Shown piece by piece: positions 28,093 through 37,767 of a DNA stretch of 64,000 nt (its first letter is position 1; the number at the start of each line of letters is the position of its first letter). The position numbers and the translations under genes are program-made. Under the pieces are notes generated by a model. It was not told the DNA's origin, ran no database searches, and worked only from the letters and a program-made list of their open reading frames with translations. Source of the stretch: Pseudomonas sp. GM18 (GTDB taxonomy: Bacteria; Pseudomonadota; Gammaproteobacteria; Pseudomonadales; Pseudomonadaceae); assembly GCF_000282195.1 (NCBI RefSeq), contig NZ_AKJT01000028.1, positions 62,001 through 126,000 on the forward strand, given 5' to 3'.

Positions 28093-28876
28093 TCGGCGTG
28101 GCCGAACCCTGTTCGCGGGAAAACTTCACGGCGGTATCGAGATCCTTGAGCAGCGTGCGTACGTGCCATTTCACGGGTTCGAAACGGCTTTCGGCCATTT
28201 GCGGCGCGAGAATCTGCAACGGTTTTGAATCGGCGAAACCACCGGCCAGCGCCTCGGCGATCAGGCGGGCATCGACCCCGGAACGCTCGGCCAGGGCCAC
28301 CACTTCGGCAATGACCAAGGCGTTGCAGGCGACGATCATCTGATTGCAGGCCTTGGTCACCTGCCCCGCGCCGACCGCGCCCATGTGGGTCACGCGCTGG
28401 CCAAGGGTCAGCAACACCGACCGCACGCGCGCCAGGTCTGCCGCCTCGCCACCGACCATGATCGCCAGGCTGCCGGCCTCGGCGCCGACCACCCCGCCGG
28501 ACACCGGCGCATCGAGCCACCCCATCCCGGTTTTATTGATCAGTGCTGTGGCCATTTCCCGCGTCGCGGTGGGCTCCAGGCTGGAAAGATCCACCAGCAA
28601 CTGGCCGCTTTTCGCCCCCTCGGCAACGCCAGCCGCGCCAAACACCACCTCACGTACAACGGCGGTATCGGCCAGGCACAGCATCACCACATCGGCGTGC
28701 TGACACAGCTCGGCCGGTGTCGCCACTTGCTGTGCGCCGGCCTCGACCAGCGCTGCACACTTGGCCGGGTTGCGGTTCCACACCGTCAGCGGATAACCGG
28801 CCGCCAACAGGCGTCGGCACATCGGCAAACCCATCAGGCCGATTCCGGCGAACCCCAGCGCAGGCAACGTTGCCAT
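27983..28876 (-). CDS. NAD(P)-dependent beta-hydroxyacid dehydrogenase (3-hydroxyisobutyrate dehydrogenase family)
   Basis: 297 residues from the second of two adjacent ATGs (28876; GGGAGG is 7 nt upstream, and the first ATG is at 28879). Rossmann motif GFAGIGLMGLPMCRRL, substrate motif DAPVSGGVVGAEAGSL and the catalytic Lys helix GAGQVTKACNQMI. Could act on tartronate semialdehyde, 3-hydroxyisobutyrate or similar; specificity not readable. Its 3' end overlaps mucR by 110 bp, tail to tail. Confidence 0.88.
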   Translation of the reverse strand: MATLPALGFAGIGLMGLPMCRRLLAAGYPLTVWNRNPAKCAALVEAGAQQVATPAELCQHADVVMLCLADTAVVREVVFGAAGVAEGAKSGQLLVDLSSLEPTATREMATALINKTGMGWLDAPVSGGVVGAEAGSLAIMVGGEAADLARVRSVLLTLGQRVTHMGAVGAGQVTKACNQMIVACNALVIAEVVALAERSGVDARLIAEALAGGFADSKPLQILAPQMAESRFEPVKWHVRTLLKDLDTAVKFSREQGSATPISGLAAQLMRLHGGQGFLEKDPSTLVQLYREPDSTD

Positions 28877-29076
28877 CATTTAGCCTCCCTTTGATTAAAG
28901 ATCATCGAATATTGGCCGATTCATCATGGTTAAGGAAAGGATTCCCCCGAGCGATGTTCAGGCCAAGGCCCTGACGCTTGGGCCACATTCGCGCTAAAAA
29001 AAGACGCGAGATCCCATTCCGTGATGACTCGATGACACTTGTCGCCGAGCCGACCAGTCCAGGTATATGGCGCACA

Positions 29077-31275
29077 ATGACTTCTAAAAACAATCCGGCC
29101 ACCGCGGTATCCGACCTGACCCTGAGCCCCGCGGCGAACAGCCCCTCATCGTCGAAGCCATTGACCCCGTCGCGTCCGCTGTCGACTCAGCAATATCTAT
29201 ATTTCACCGAAACCAATACCGACCGCATCCTCGACAACCTCGACGGCCTGCGCGACCTGGTGTTCCCGCGCCCGCCTCATCTGGAGGGCGACAACGAACA
29301 GCACAACGACCAGGAATTCCCCTCGGTGTGCCTGATCGGCCTGGGCCGCTGCGGTTCGAACATCGCGCTGGACGTGGCGGAGCTGGTGTACAACGCCCGC
29401 AAGTTCTACCTCAACGAATTCAACAACGAAGACCGTCTGTCGCCGGACAAACGCTACGCCGAAAAGGGCTACAGCCCGGCGCAGTGGATTCGCAACAACC
29501 TGCGCCTGGGGCCGAACAAGGCCACCAAACCGGTATTCCTGGTGGAGCCGCTGGTGATGCTCGGCGACCTGGACAAGGACATCGCAGGTCGCATCCGTTT
29601 CTCGCGCAAGGGCGAAAAAAGCGGCTTTTTGCGCGACTACAGCAAAATGAAAATCATGGACTTGTCGGAAGTCCACGCCGGTGGCGCCGGTAACGCGCCG
29701 ATCCTCGGTCAGTACCTGGCCAAGATCATCCTGAACAAGGACACCCAGCGCTTCTCCAGCCCCGACTGGAAGATGATTCACTCGTACCTGATCGACAGCT
29801 GCGGGATCAAGGCCAACCAGTCGCGCCTGTACTTCTCGATCTTCAGTGCCGGCGGCGGTACCGGTTCGGGCATGGCCTCGGAATTCGGCCTGGCCCAGCA
29901 GCACTCGTACATGAACAAGACGTTCGACACAAAGCCAATGGACGAACACGACGGCAAGAGCGGCCATTCCTTCGTCTTCGAGCCGATCTTCACCAGCGGC
30001 ATCTGCGTACTGCCGAACATTTCCGATCACCGCAGTGAAATGTCCGAAGCGCTGCACATCAACGCCGGTCGCCTGCTGTGCAAATATCTGTCGGAAGAGT
30101 GGGACTTCTCCTACAACTTCGCCAACGAAGACAGCAGCGAAGCCAGCGTCATGGGCCGTATCCGCCCATGGAACGCGATGATGCTGATCTCCAACGACAT
30201 CATGCGTTATGCCGAAGAAAGCGATGACGGCAACATCCAGAACATCGACGTCAACGCGATGGAAAAGCACGCCAACCAGTACATCTCACAGCAGATCTTC
30301 AACATTCTGACGGCGCAGGCGGTCACCACCGACTATGACCAGAACTATTTCCGTCGCGCTGGCATCGACATCGGCGAAACCATTCGCCTGGACGCCAACG
30401 ACCTGTTCATGAGCCTGGCCGGCCCGGTGGCCATTGCCTACGCCGAGTCCGTGGTGCCGGAAACCCCGCCGCCGAGCAGCGACAAGTTCAAGGTGTTCGA
30501 CAAAGAGCCACAGCGCCTGAACATCGACGATCTGTTCTTCCGCTCCATCGACCTGCCGCACTTCAACAAAGTCACCCAGGCGATCGAAGGCATCAGCCTG
30601 TTGCCGATCGAGTCCAAGCGCTACCGCGCCTCGCTTGAGCAGTACAAGAATTCGGGCTATGACGCGGCCGCATTGCACGACCTGCACTTCTTCAAGAATT
30701 GCTCGTCGGTGGTGTCGATCGTCTCCTTGCCCAAAGACTACAAGCTGTCCTACATGGACCTGAACCGGTTGAAGACCCACCTCAACAGCCTGTTCCCCAA
30801 CACCACGCTCAAGCGTTATGCACTGGTAATCGGCGCCTCGGCCAACCTGTCGCTGACCACCCTGATCGCCAAGAGCCCGTGCCTGTCGGACGACTTCCTG
30901 ACGCTGATCGTGGCGTTCATCAAGCGTTGCTTCGCAAAAAATCCGTATCGCTTCGACGAAACGCTGGATAACTCGATCCTGGACTTCATCATCCATGAAG
31001 ACTTCGACGAAGACCGGATCGACGACCTGCTCAACGAATTCGAAAACCCGGCGAAGATCCTCGACACCAACTGGTACGCGATCAAACCGATGTACGAGAA
31101 GAAGTACCGCGAGCTGATCAACGACAAGGACAAGTTCGTCTCGATCAATGACATTCGTTTGTCGCGGGACTGCGTGAAGAAGGCGATCAAGTACCTGCGC
31201 GAGATCTACCGTCACCGGATTGGCAAGACCAAGGTTATTTCTTTGAATAACCATACGGGTAAGACGGCTTATTGA
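29077..31275 (+). CDS. Tubulin/FtsZ-superfamily-like GTPase of unknown function
   Basis: 732 residues from the ATG at 29077; in-frame upstream starts at 28978 (TTG) and 29032 (ATG) have no better ribosome site. Superfamily marks: a first glycine loop VCLIGLGRCGSNIALDV (~84-100), the tubulin signature SAGGGTGSGMASEFG with GGGTGSG at 259-265, and a T7-like loop IRLDANDLFMSLAGP with D439 and D442 spaced like the catalytic aspartates of FtsZ NxDxxD (the Asn is Arg here). The N-terminal ~60 residues are Ser/Pro/Thr-rich and probably disordered; the ~290 residues after the GTPase core are of unknown fold. No signal peptide or membrane helix. It stands alone: neither ftsA nor a plasmid par gene is near. 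Resembles the poorly studied Tubulin_2/FtsZl-type proteins. Confidence 0.72.
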   Translation: MTSKNNPATAVSDLTLSPAANSPSSSKPLTPSRPLSTQQYLYFTETNTDRILDNLDGLRDLVFPRPPHLEGDNEQHNDQEFPSVCLIGLGRCGSNIALDVAELVYNARKFYLNEFNNEDRLSPDKRYAEKGYSPAQWIRNNLRLGPNKATKPVFLVEPLVMLGDLDKDIAGRIRFSRKGEKSGFLRDYSKMKIMDLSEVHAGGAGNAPILGQYLAKIILNKDTQRFSSPDWKMIHSYLIDSCGIKANQSRLYFSIFSAGGGTGSGMASEFGLAQQHSYMNKTFDTKPMDEHDGKSGHSFVFEPIFTSGICVLPNISDHRSEMSEALHINAGRLLCKYLSEEWDFSYNFANEDSSEASVMGRIRPWNAMMLISNDIMRYAEESDDGNIQNIDVNAMEKHANQYISQQIFNILTAQAVTTDYDQNYFRRAGIDIGETIRLDANDLFMSLAGPVAIAYAESVVPETPPPSSDKFKVFDKEPQRLNIDDLFFRSIDLPHFNKVTQAIEGISLLPIESKRYRASLEQYKNSGYDAAALHDLHFFKNCSSVVSIVSLPKDYKLSYMDLNRLKTHLNSLFPNTTLKRYALVIGASANLSLTTLIAKSPCLSDDFLTLIVAFIKRCFAKNPYRFDETLDNSILDFIIHEDFDEDRIDDLLNEFENPAKILDTNWYAIKPMYEKKYRELINDKDKFVSINDIRLSRDCVKKAIKYLREIYRHRIGKTKVISLNNHTGKTAY

Positions 31276-31292
31276 GTCGGGCCTTCTGTGAT

Positions 31293-31323
31293 GATCGTTC
31301 CCACGCTCCGCGTGGGAACGATC
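31293..31323. repeat. Short REP-like palindrome
   Basis: 31-nt copy of the GATCGTTCCCACGC...GCGTGGGAACGATC family, 18 nt after the tubulin-like gene. It is followed by a GCAGCC-CATC-GGCTGC hairpin. Confidence 0.75.
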
Positions 31324-31485
31324 ACAATTAAGCAGCCCATCGGCTGCTCAATAAACTGTTCCCGTTACGTTTACGTCACCGTTATACCGGCCTTTCTGTG
31401 GCCTTTCTCCACGGCAACGTGCCATCACGCTACTCGGCTACACACTTTTGCCCGACAAAGCCAAGCACCAAATCGGTGCAAGCCT

Positions 31486-31791
31486 TCAAGCCTTCGCCCT
31501 TTCCTGGATCATAATCCAGGGCGAAACAACCACGGCCCACAGCTCCGGATCACGCTCAAAAATATCCAGCGCCCGCGTTTCAGACAGCTTGGCGACCTTG
31601 TCGGCGGCCAGCCAGGCAGCGACTTTCTCGCCTTCATCGGTCGCTACCGCTTCCGCCGCAGCGATCAAATCCAGGCCTGGGTCGACCCACAATAGGGCAC
31701 CCCTGGCGAAGAACGGCTCCAACTCTTTCCAGGTAATAGATGCGGTTTCACCAAGCAGCTTGGCATAGAGGGTGCTAGGTTCTTGAGTCAT
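31486..31791 (-). CDS. DUF2288 family protein
   Basis: 101 residues from the ATG at 31791 (MTQEPSTLYAKLLGETASIT). The compact acidic sequence with WKELEPFFARGALLWVDPGL and ELWAVVVSPWIMIQERAKA is the DUF2288 pattern seen in proteobacteria and cyanobacteria. Soluble, function unknown. A longer frame upstream to 31914 is unlikely to be used. Confidence 0.75.
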   Translation of the reverse strand: MTQEPSTLYAKLLGETASITWKELEPFFARGALLWVDPGLDLIAAAEAVATDEGEKVAAWLAADKVAKLSETRALDIFERDPELWAVVVSPWIMIQERAKA

Positions 31792-32142
31792 GGGTTGCTG
31801 TCCGCAAAAGAAATCGATGTGAATGATAACGTCGGTGTTGCGCCAGAAAAACCCGGATGCAATTGCGTCACCGATTGAAAAACCCGGGAAAGCCAGGGAA
31901 TGCTGTCGCTTCAAGTATTAGCCAGCTAACATCCTGCCGCGATTCTGTCTTTTTCTTTCAACAAAGCGACACCCTCAGGTTTTGCCCCCTGGCGCCAGCT
32001 TCCCAGGCCAACAATCGGCGCTCTACACTGTACCGGTACAGTTGCCGGGGGCATTTTCCGGAGGATATCGACGATATCTGACCCGGTTCTGCTGCTACGG
32101 CCGCCAGGACTATAAAAACTACAACAGTAAGAGTGGAGCACT
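31792..32142. other. 351-nt divergent promoter region upstream of braC
   Basis: Separates the DUF2288 gene from braC. TGTACCGGTACA at 32029-32040 is a perfect 12-nt palindrome that could be an operator. No gene or well-defined -35/-10 was recognised. Confidence 0.4.
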
Positions 32143-33270
32143 ATGACTAAGGCTACTAAGCAGATTTCAAAACTGTTTGCCGCTATGGTTCTGGCCGGGG
32201 TTGCCAGCCATTCGTTCGCCGCCGACACCATCAAGATCGGCATCGCCGGCCCTAAAACCGGCCCGGTCACTCAATACGGCGACATGCAGTTCATCGGCGC
32301 CAAGATGGCCATCGAGCAGATCAACGCGAAAGGCGGCGTCGACGGCAAGATGCTCGAAGCCAAGGAATACGACGACGCGTGCGACCCTAAACAAGCCGTG
32401 GCCGTCGCCAACAAAGTGGTCAACGATGGTGTGAAATTCGTTGTCGGCCACCTGTGCTCCAGCTCCACCCAGCCAGCTTCGGACATCTACGAAGACGAAG
32501 GCGTGATCATGATCACCCCGGCCGCCACCAACCCGGACATCACCACCCGTGGTTACAAGCTGGTGTTCCGCACCATCGGCCTGGACAGCGCCCAGGGTCC
32601 TGCTGCCGGCAACTACATCGCCGATCACGTGAAACCGAAGATCGTTGCCGTGCTGCACGACAAACAGCAATACGGTGAAGGCATCGCCACCGCCGTGAAA
32701 CAGACCCTTGAGAAGAAAGGCGTCAAGGTTGCCGTGTTCGAAGGCCTCAACGCCGGTGACAAGGACTTCTCCTCGATCATCCAGAAGCTCAAGCAAGCCA
32801 ACGTCGACTTCGTCTACTACGGCGGCTACCACCCGGAACTGGGCCTGATCCTGCGCCAGTCCCAGGAAAAAGGCCTGAAAGCCAAGTTCATGGGGCCTGA
32901 AGGCGTCGGCAACGACTCCATCTCGCAAATTGCCCAGAATGCTTCCGAAGGCCTGTTGGTCACCCTGCCGAAATCCTTCGACCAGGACCCAGCCAACAAA
33001 GCACTGGTACAAGCCTTTGCCGACAAGAAGCAGGACCCAAGCGGTCCGTTCGTGTTCCCGGCCTACTCGGCTGTCGAAGTGATCGCCGAAGGTATCAAGG
33101 CCGCCAAGAGCGAAGACACCGCCAAGGTGGCTGAAGCCATTCACAAAGGCACCTTCAAGACCCCGACCGGTGATCTGTCGTTCGACAGCAAGGGCGACCT
33201 GAAAGACTTCAAATTCGTGGTCTATCAGTGGCACTTCGGTAAACCAAAGACCGAAGTTTCCCCTCAGTAA
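32143..33270 (+). CDS. braC: Branched-chain amino acid ABC transporter, periplasmic binding protein
   Basis: 375 residues. Signal peptide (KLFAAMVLAGVASHSFA, cleavage before ADTIKIG) and the Leu/Ile/Val-binding fold: GIAGPKTGPVTQYG, the CDPKQAVAVANKVV and GHLCSSSTQPAS segments with the conserved disulfide Cys. Matches BraC/LivJ length. Separated from the permease genes by a hairpin at 33289 that probably gives excess binding protein. Confidence 0.94.
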   Translation: MTKATKQISKLFAAMVLAGVASHSFAADTIKIGIAGPKTGPVTQYGDMQFIGAKMAIEQINAKGGVDGKMLEAKEYDDACDPKQAVAVANKVVNDGVKFVVGHLCSSSTQPASDIYEDEGVIMITPAATNPDITTRGYKLVFRTIGLDSAQGPAAGNYIADHVKPKIVAVLHDKQQYGEGIATAVKQTLEKKGVKVAVFEGLNAGDKDFSSIIQKLKQANVDFVYYGGYHPELGLILRQSQEKGLKAKFMGPEGVGNDSISQIAQNASEGLLVTLPKSFDQDPANKALVQAFADKKQDPSGPFVFPAYSAVEVIAEGIKAAKSEDTAKVAEAIHKGTFKTPTGDLSFDSKGDLKDFKFVVYQWHFGKPKTEVSPQ

Positions 33271-33288
33271 GCTGGCTCCATGATTAAT

Positions 33289-33321
33289 AAAGCCCACTGC
33301 GCGAGCAGTGGGCTTTGTTTT
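33289..33321 (+). terminator. Strong hairpin between braC and braD
   Basis: AAAGCCCACTGC-GCGA-GCAGTGGGCTTT, 12-bp perfect stem followed by GTTTT, 18 nt after the braC stop. Probably a leaky terminator and mRNA-stabilising end. Confidence 0.85.
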
Positions 33322-33497
33322 ACGAGATTAATGAGTCAGAGTCCCGCGATCCGGGAGCTGGCTTACCTGAAAATCTTAAAACCGTCACCAGCGGTTCGCT
33401 GGCAAACGCTCGTGCGAAGGTGGCCACAGACCACACAGCCCGGGCCGGAACATGACTCCACCAGTGAAATGCGTATCAGGTTTTTAGGAGCGCTGTA

Positions 33498-34421
33498 ATG
33501 CCTGAGATCTATCACTTCTTCCAACAGCTGGTTAATGGGATGACCATTGGCAGCACCTATGCCCTTATAGCCATTGGCTACACAATGGTTTACGGCATTA
33601 TTGGAATGATTAACTTCGCCCATGGCGAGGTCTACATGATCGGTTCCTACGTGGCCTTCATCGTCCTTGCCGGACTGGCCATGCTGGGTATCCATTCTCT
33701 GCCGCTATTGATGACCGCTGCATTCCTGGCGACCATCGTTGTTACCAGTGCCTACGGCTACAGTATCGAACGGATCGCCTACCGCCCTCTGCGCGGCAGT
33801 AACCGTCTGATCCCGCTGATCTCGGCCATCGGCATGTCGATATTCCTGCAAAACAGCGTACTGCTCTCGCAGGACTCCAAGGACAAATCGATCCCCAACC
33901 TGATTCCGGGCAGCTTCAGCTTCGGTCCGGGCGGTGCAGAGGAAGTGCTGATTTCCTACATGCAGATCCTGGTGTTCGTGGTGACCCTGGTCGTGATGCT
34001 CTGCCTCACCCAGTTCATCTCGCGTTCACGTCTGGGACGCGCCTGTCGGGCCTGTGCCGAAGACATCAAGATGGCCAACCTGCTGGGCATCAACACCAAC
34101 AACATCATCGCCCTGACCTTCGTCATCGGTGCCGCCCTGGCGGCCGTGGCGGCTGTACTGCTGAGCATGCAGTACGGCGTGATCAACCCCAACGCCGGAT
34201 TCCTGGTAGGCCTCAAAGCCTTTACCGCGGCGGTGCTGGGTGGCATCGGCAGCATTCCGGGCGCCATGCTCGGTGGTCTGGTGCTGGGGGTAGCCGAAGC
34301 ATTCGGCGCCGATATATTCGGTGACCAGTACAAGGACGTGGTGGCTTTCGGCCTTCTGGTCCTGGTGCTGTTATTCCGGCCAACCGGCCTGCTGGGTCGT
34401 CCGGAGGTTGAGAAAGTATGA
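33498..34421 (+). CDS. braD: Branched-chain amino acid ABC transporter permease (LivH type)
   Basis: 307 residues, ~8 membrane segments. LivH marks: [36 protein letters not shown] and the EAA-like loop [16 protein letters not shown]. Inner-membrane subunit pairing with BraE. TTTTTAGGAG lies 7 nt before the ATG. Overlaps braE by 4 nt. Confidence 0.94.
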   Translation: MPEIYHFFQQLVNGMTIGSTYALIAIGYTMVYGIIGMINFAHGEVYMIGSYVAFIVLAGLAMLGIHSLPLLMTAAFLATIVVTSAYGYSIERIAYRPLRGSNRLIPLISAIGMSIFLQNSVLLSQDSKDKSIPNLIPGSFSFGPGGAEEVLISYMQILVFVVTLVVMLCLTQFISRSRLGRACRACAEDIKMANLLGINTNNIIALTFVIGAALAAVAAVLLSMQYGVINPNAGFLVGLKAFTAAVLGGIGSIPGAMLGGLVLGVAEAFGADIFGDQYKDVVAFGLLVLVLLFRPTGLLGRPEVEKV

Positions 34422-35674
34422 CTAGGAATCTCAAACAGGCGCTGTTCAGCGCCCTGCTGGTATGGGCCGTGGCCTATCCGGTACTCGGCCTGAAACTGTC
34501 CATCGCCGGGATCAACCTCGAAGTGGAAGGCGCCAGCACCTCCACGCTGATCATCATCGCCACCTGCTCGGTGCTGATGTTCCTGCGTGTGCTGTTCGAC
34601 CGCGAATACTCGGCGGCCATGCGCTCCGTGCCCAAGGGCAAACTGATCCCGGCCAGCGCGAGCCACTTCCTGACCCTGCCGACCACCCAGCGCTGGATCA
34701 TCATGGCGATGATCGTCGTGGCACTGGTGTGGCCGTTCTTCGGTTCACGCGGTGCAGTGGACATCGCCACGCTGATCCTGATCTACGTGCTGCTCGGCCT
34801 GGGCCTGAACATCGTGGTCGGTCTGGCCGGCCTGCTCGACCTCGGTTACGTCGGCTTCTACGCCGTGGGCGCCTACAGCTATGCGCTGCTGTCGCATTAC
34901 TACGGCCTGAGCTTCTGGATCTGCCTGCCGATCGCCGGTTTGATGTCGGCGACGTTCGGCTTCCTGCTGGGCTTCCCGGTGCTGCGTCTGCGCGGTGACT
35001 ATCTGGCGATCGTGACCCTGGGCTTCGGTGAGATCATCCGTCTGTTCCTGCGCAACCTGACGGGCCTCACCGGTGGACCGAACGGCATCAGCAACATTCC
35101 CAAACCGTCGCTGTTCGGCCTGACCTTCGAAAGAACGGCCGCCGAAGGCATGCAGACCTTCCACGAGTTCTTCGGCCTGACGTACAACCCGGTCAGCAAG
35201 GTGGTTTTCCTCTACCTGGTGGCGCTGTTGCTGGCACTGTTCGCGCTGTTCGTGATCAACCGCCTGCTGCGCATGCCGATCGGCCGTGCCTGGGAAGCCT
35301 TGCGCGAAGACGAAATCGCCTGCCGTGCCCTGGGCCTGAACCCGACCGTAATCAAGCTGTCGGCCTTTACCCTGGGTGCCTGCTTCGCCGGTTTCGCCGG
35401 TAGCTTCTTCGCCGCGCGTCAAGGGCTGGTCACGCCGGAGTCGTTCACCTTCATCGAGTCGGCCACCATCCTCGCCATTGTGGTGTTGGGCGGCATGGGC
35501 TCGCAGTTGGGCGTGGTTCTCGCGGCTGTCGTGATGATCCTGTTGCCCGAACTGATGCGTGACTTCAGCGAATACCGCATGTTGATGTTTGGCGCCTTGA
35601 TGGTGCTGATGATGATCTGGCGTCCTCAAGGTCTGCTGCCGATGCAACGCCCTCACATGGAGCTGCGCAAATGA
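34418..35674 (+). CDS. braE: Branched-chain amino acid ABC transporter permease (LivM type)
   Basis: 418 residues, longer than LivH because of an extra N-terminal region (high-affinity BraE type). Marks: [26 protein letters not shown] and [14 protein letters not shown], the ATPase-contact loop. ATGA overlap with braD and again with braF shows translational coupling. Confidence 0.94.
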   Translation: MTRNLKQALFSALLVWAVAYPVLGLKLSIAGINLEVEGASTSTLIIIATCSVLMFLRVLFDREYSAAMRSVPKGKLIPASASHFLTLPTTQRWIIMAMIVVALVWPFFGSRGAVDIATLILIYVLLGLGLNIVVGLAGLLDLGYVGFYAVGAYSYALLSHYYGLSFWICLPIAGLMSATFGFLLGFPVLRLRGDYLAIVTLGFGEIIRLFLRNLTGLTGGPNGISNIPKPSLFGLTFERTAAEGMQTFHEFFGLTYNPVSKVVFLYLVALLLALFALFVINRLLRMPIGRAWEALREDEIACRALGLNPTVIKLSAFTLGACFAGFAGSFFAARQGLVTPESFTFIESATILAIVVLGGMGSQLGVVLAAVVMILLPELMRDFSEYRMLMFGALMVLMMIWRPQGLLPMQRPHMELRK

Positions 35675-36438
35675 GCCGTGAGATCCTGAATGTAAACGGC
35701 CTGAGCATGCGCTTCGGCGGCCTGTTGGCGGTCAATGGCGTAGCCTTGAGCGTCAAAGAGAAACAAGTGGTATCGATGATCGGCCCCAACGGCGCCGGCA
35801 AGACCACCGTGTTCAACTGCCTGACCGGGTTCTACAAACCCACCGCGGGCACTATCCAGCTCAACGGTGAAGCGATCGAAGGCCTGCCCGGCCACAAGAT
35901 CGCCGGCAAAGGCGTGGTGCGGACCTTCCAGAACGTGCGGCTGTTCAAAGACATGACCGCCGTGGAAAACCTGCTGATCGCCCAGCACCGCCACCTGAAC
36001 ACCAACTTCCTGGCAGGCCTGTTCAAGACCCCGGCGTTTCGCCGCAGCGAACGCGAGGCCATGGAATACGCCGAGTTCTGGCTGGAAAAGGTCAACCTCA
36101 AGGAGTTCGCCAACCGTCCGGCCGGCACCCTGGCCTATGGTCAGCAGCGCCGCCTGGAAATCGCCCGCTGCATGATGACCCGTCCAAGCATCCTCATGCT
36201 CGACGAACCGGCCGCCGGCCTCAACCCGCGGGAAACCGACGACCTCAAGGCGCTGATCGGCACCCTGCGTGAAGAGCATAATGTGACGGTGCTGTTGATC
36301 GAACACGACATGAAACTGGTCATGAGCATTTCCGACCATATCTTCGTGATCAACCAGGGCACACCGCTGGCCAACGGCACGCCGGATCAGATCCGCGACA
36401 ATCCTGAAGTGATCAAAGCCTACCTGGGGGAAGCGTAA
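35671..36438 (+). CDS. braF: Branched-chain amino acid ABC transporter ATPase (LivG type)
   Basis: 255 residues. Walker [30 protein letters not shown] signature, Walker [14 protein letters not shown] and the H-loop IEHDMKLVM. Energises BraDE together with BraG. Overlaps braE by 4 nt and abuts braG. Confidence 0.95.
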   Translation: MSREILNVNGLSMRFGGLLAVNGVALSVKEKQVVSMIGPNGAGKTTVFNCLTGFYKPTAGTIQLNGEAIEGLPGHKIAGKGVVRTFQNVRLFKDMTAVENLLIAQHRHLNTNFLAGLFKTPAFRRSEREAMEYAEFWLEKVNLKEFANRPAGTLAYGQQRRLEIARCMMTRPSILMLDEPAAGLNPRETDDLKALIGTLREEHNVTVLLIEHDMKLVMSISDHIFVINQGTPLANGTPDQIRDNPEVIKAYLGEA

Positions 36439-37140
36439 ATGCTGCAGTTCGAAAACGTTTCCACCTTCTACGGCAAGATCCAGGCGCTGCACAGCGTCAA
36501 CGTCGAAGTCCGCCAGGGCGAGATCGTGACCCTGATCGGCGCCAACGGTGCCGGCAAGTCGACCCTGCTGATGACCCTCTGCGGTTCGCCGCAAGCCCAC
36601 AGCGGCAGCATCCGCTACATGGGCGAAGAGCTCGTCGGCCAGGACTCGTCGCACATCATGCGTAAAAGCATCGCCGTGGTTCCGGAAGGCCGTCGGGTGT
36701 TTGCCCGTCTGACCGTGGAAGAAAACCTCGCCATGGGCGGGTTCTTCACCGACAAGGGCGACTATCAGGAACAGATGGACAAGGTTCTGGGACTTTTCCC
36801 ACGCCTGAAAGAACGCTTTGCCCAACGCGGCGGCACCATGTCCGGCGGCGAACAGCAAATGCTCGCCATCGGTCGCGCGCTGATGAGCAAGCCCAAGCTG
36901 TTGCTGCTCGACGAGCCATCGCTGGGCCTGGCACCGATCATCATCCAGCAGATCTTCGACATCATCGAACAACTGCGTAAGGACGGTGTGACGGTGTTCC
37001 TGGTGGAGCAGAACGCTAACCAGGCCCTGAAAATTGCTGACCGTGCCTACGTGCTGGAAAACGGCCGGGTGGTGATGAGCGGGACCGGTGAAGCACTGCT
37101 GACCGACCCGAAAGTGCGCGAAGCGTACCTCGGTGGTTAA
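36439..37140 (+). CDS. braG: Branched-chain amino acid ABC transporter ATPase (LivF type)
   Basis: 233 residues. Walker A GANGAGKSTLLMTLCG, GGEQQMLAIGRALM signature, Walker B LLLLDEPSLGLAP, H-loop VEQNANQAL (Gln-Asn variant typical of LivF). The stop of braF is immediately before this ATG. Last gene of the operon, followed by a terminator. Confidence 0.95.
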   Translation: MLQFENVSTFYGKIQALHSVNVEVRQGEIVTLIGANGAGKSTLLMTLCGSPQAHSGSIRYMGEELVGQDSSHIMRKSIAVVPEGRRVFARLTVEENLAMGGFFTDKGDYQEQMDKVLGLFPRLKERFAQRGGTMSGGEQQMLAIGRALMSKPKLLLLDEPSLGLAPIIIQQIFDIIEQLRKDGVTVFLVEQNANQALKIADRAYVLENGRVVMSGTGEALLTDPKVREAYLGG

Positions 37141-37155
37141 GCCTTTGCGGTAATC

Positions 37156-37181
37156 AAAAAACGGCCTTCGGGCCGTTTTTT
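37156..37181 (+). terminator. Rho-independent terminator of the bra operon
   Basis: AAAAAACGGCC-TTC-GGGCCGTTTTTT stem with T-run, 15 nt after braG. Confidence 0.88.
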
Positions 37182-37216
37182 GTGCCTGGCACCATCCCCA
37201 CAACAATGAAGATCCC

Positions 37217-37313
37217 TGTAGGAGCTGCCGAAGGCTGCGATCTTTTGATCTTGATCTCCAGTGATTCAGAAAAAATCAAAGTCAAAAGATCGCAGCCTTC
37301 GGCAGCTCCTACA
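37217..37313. repeat. REP-like inverted pair (TGTAGGAGCTGCCGAAGGCTGCGATCTTTTG family)
   Basis: Outward-facing copies with >30-nt near-perfect complementary arms around ~35 nt. Lies between the bra and bufferin operons. Confidence 0.8.
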
Positions 37314-37435
37314 GGGGTTCACGTATTTTTTTGAGTTTTTTTCGTTGGGGCTGTAACGCCTCGCCCTGTCGTTTCTCTAGAGCGGTAAGCAAGCACAAAC
37401 GCTTGCCATACCAAGCTCAATTTCGGAGAAACATC

Positions 37436-37741
37436 ATGACTGCTACCACCCGCACCCTGTCCGCCACCGCCCTGGTTCTGGCCCTTGGTTCTGCCCTGAG
37501 TATCGCCGCGGTCTCCACTGCCCACGCCGCTGACGCCAACATGGAAAAATGCTTCGGCGTGGCCATGAAAGGTCATAACGATTGCGCTGCAGGCGCTGGC
37601 ACCACCTGCGCCGGCACGGCAAAAATCGACTACCAGCCGAATGCTTTCAAACTGGTACCTGAAGGCACCTGCGCCACCACAATGAGCAAAACATCACCCA
37701 CCGGTTTCGGCCAGATGGAAGCCTACAAAGCCAAGTCGTAA
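37436..37741 (+). CDS. bufA1: Bufferin-type RiPP precursor (DUF2282, BufA1)
   Basis: 101 residues from the ATG at 37436 with GGAG 8 nt upstream. A full Sec signal peptide ([19 protein letters not shown] cleavage ~residue 31) precedes a mature part with four Cys (C39, C50, C58, C79) in [17 protein letters not shown] and EGTCATT, the DUF2282 pattern. In the described bufferins, a DUF692 enzyme converts core Cys residues to thiooxazoles, giving periplasmic copper-chelating peptides. The following buf genes support this assignment strongly. Confidence 0.88.
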   Translation: MTATTRTLSATALVLALGSALSIAAVSTAHAADANMEKCFGVAMKGHNDCAAGAGTTCAGTAKIDYQPNAFKLVPEGTCATTMSKTSPTGFGQMEAYKAKS

Positions 37742-37767
37742 TCAGCCCCCCAGCCTGAGTGTCGACC

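Noticed and set aside
35653..37206. 517-codon frame antisense to braF-braG
   Set aside because: Covers two certain ATPase genes on the other strand; low-complexity translation.
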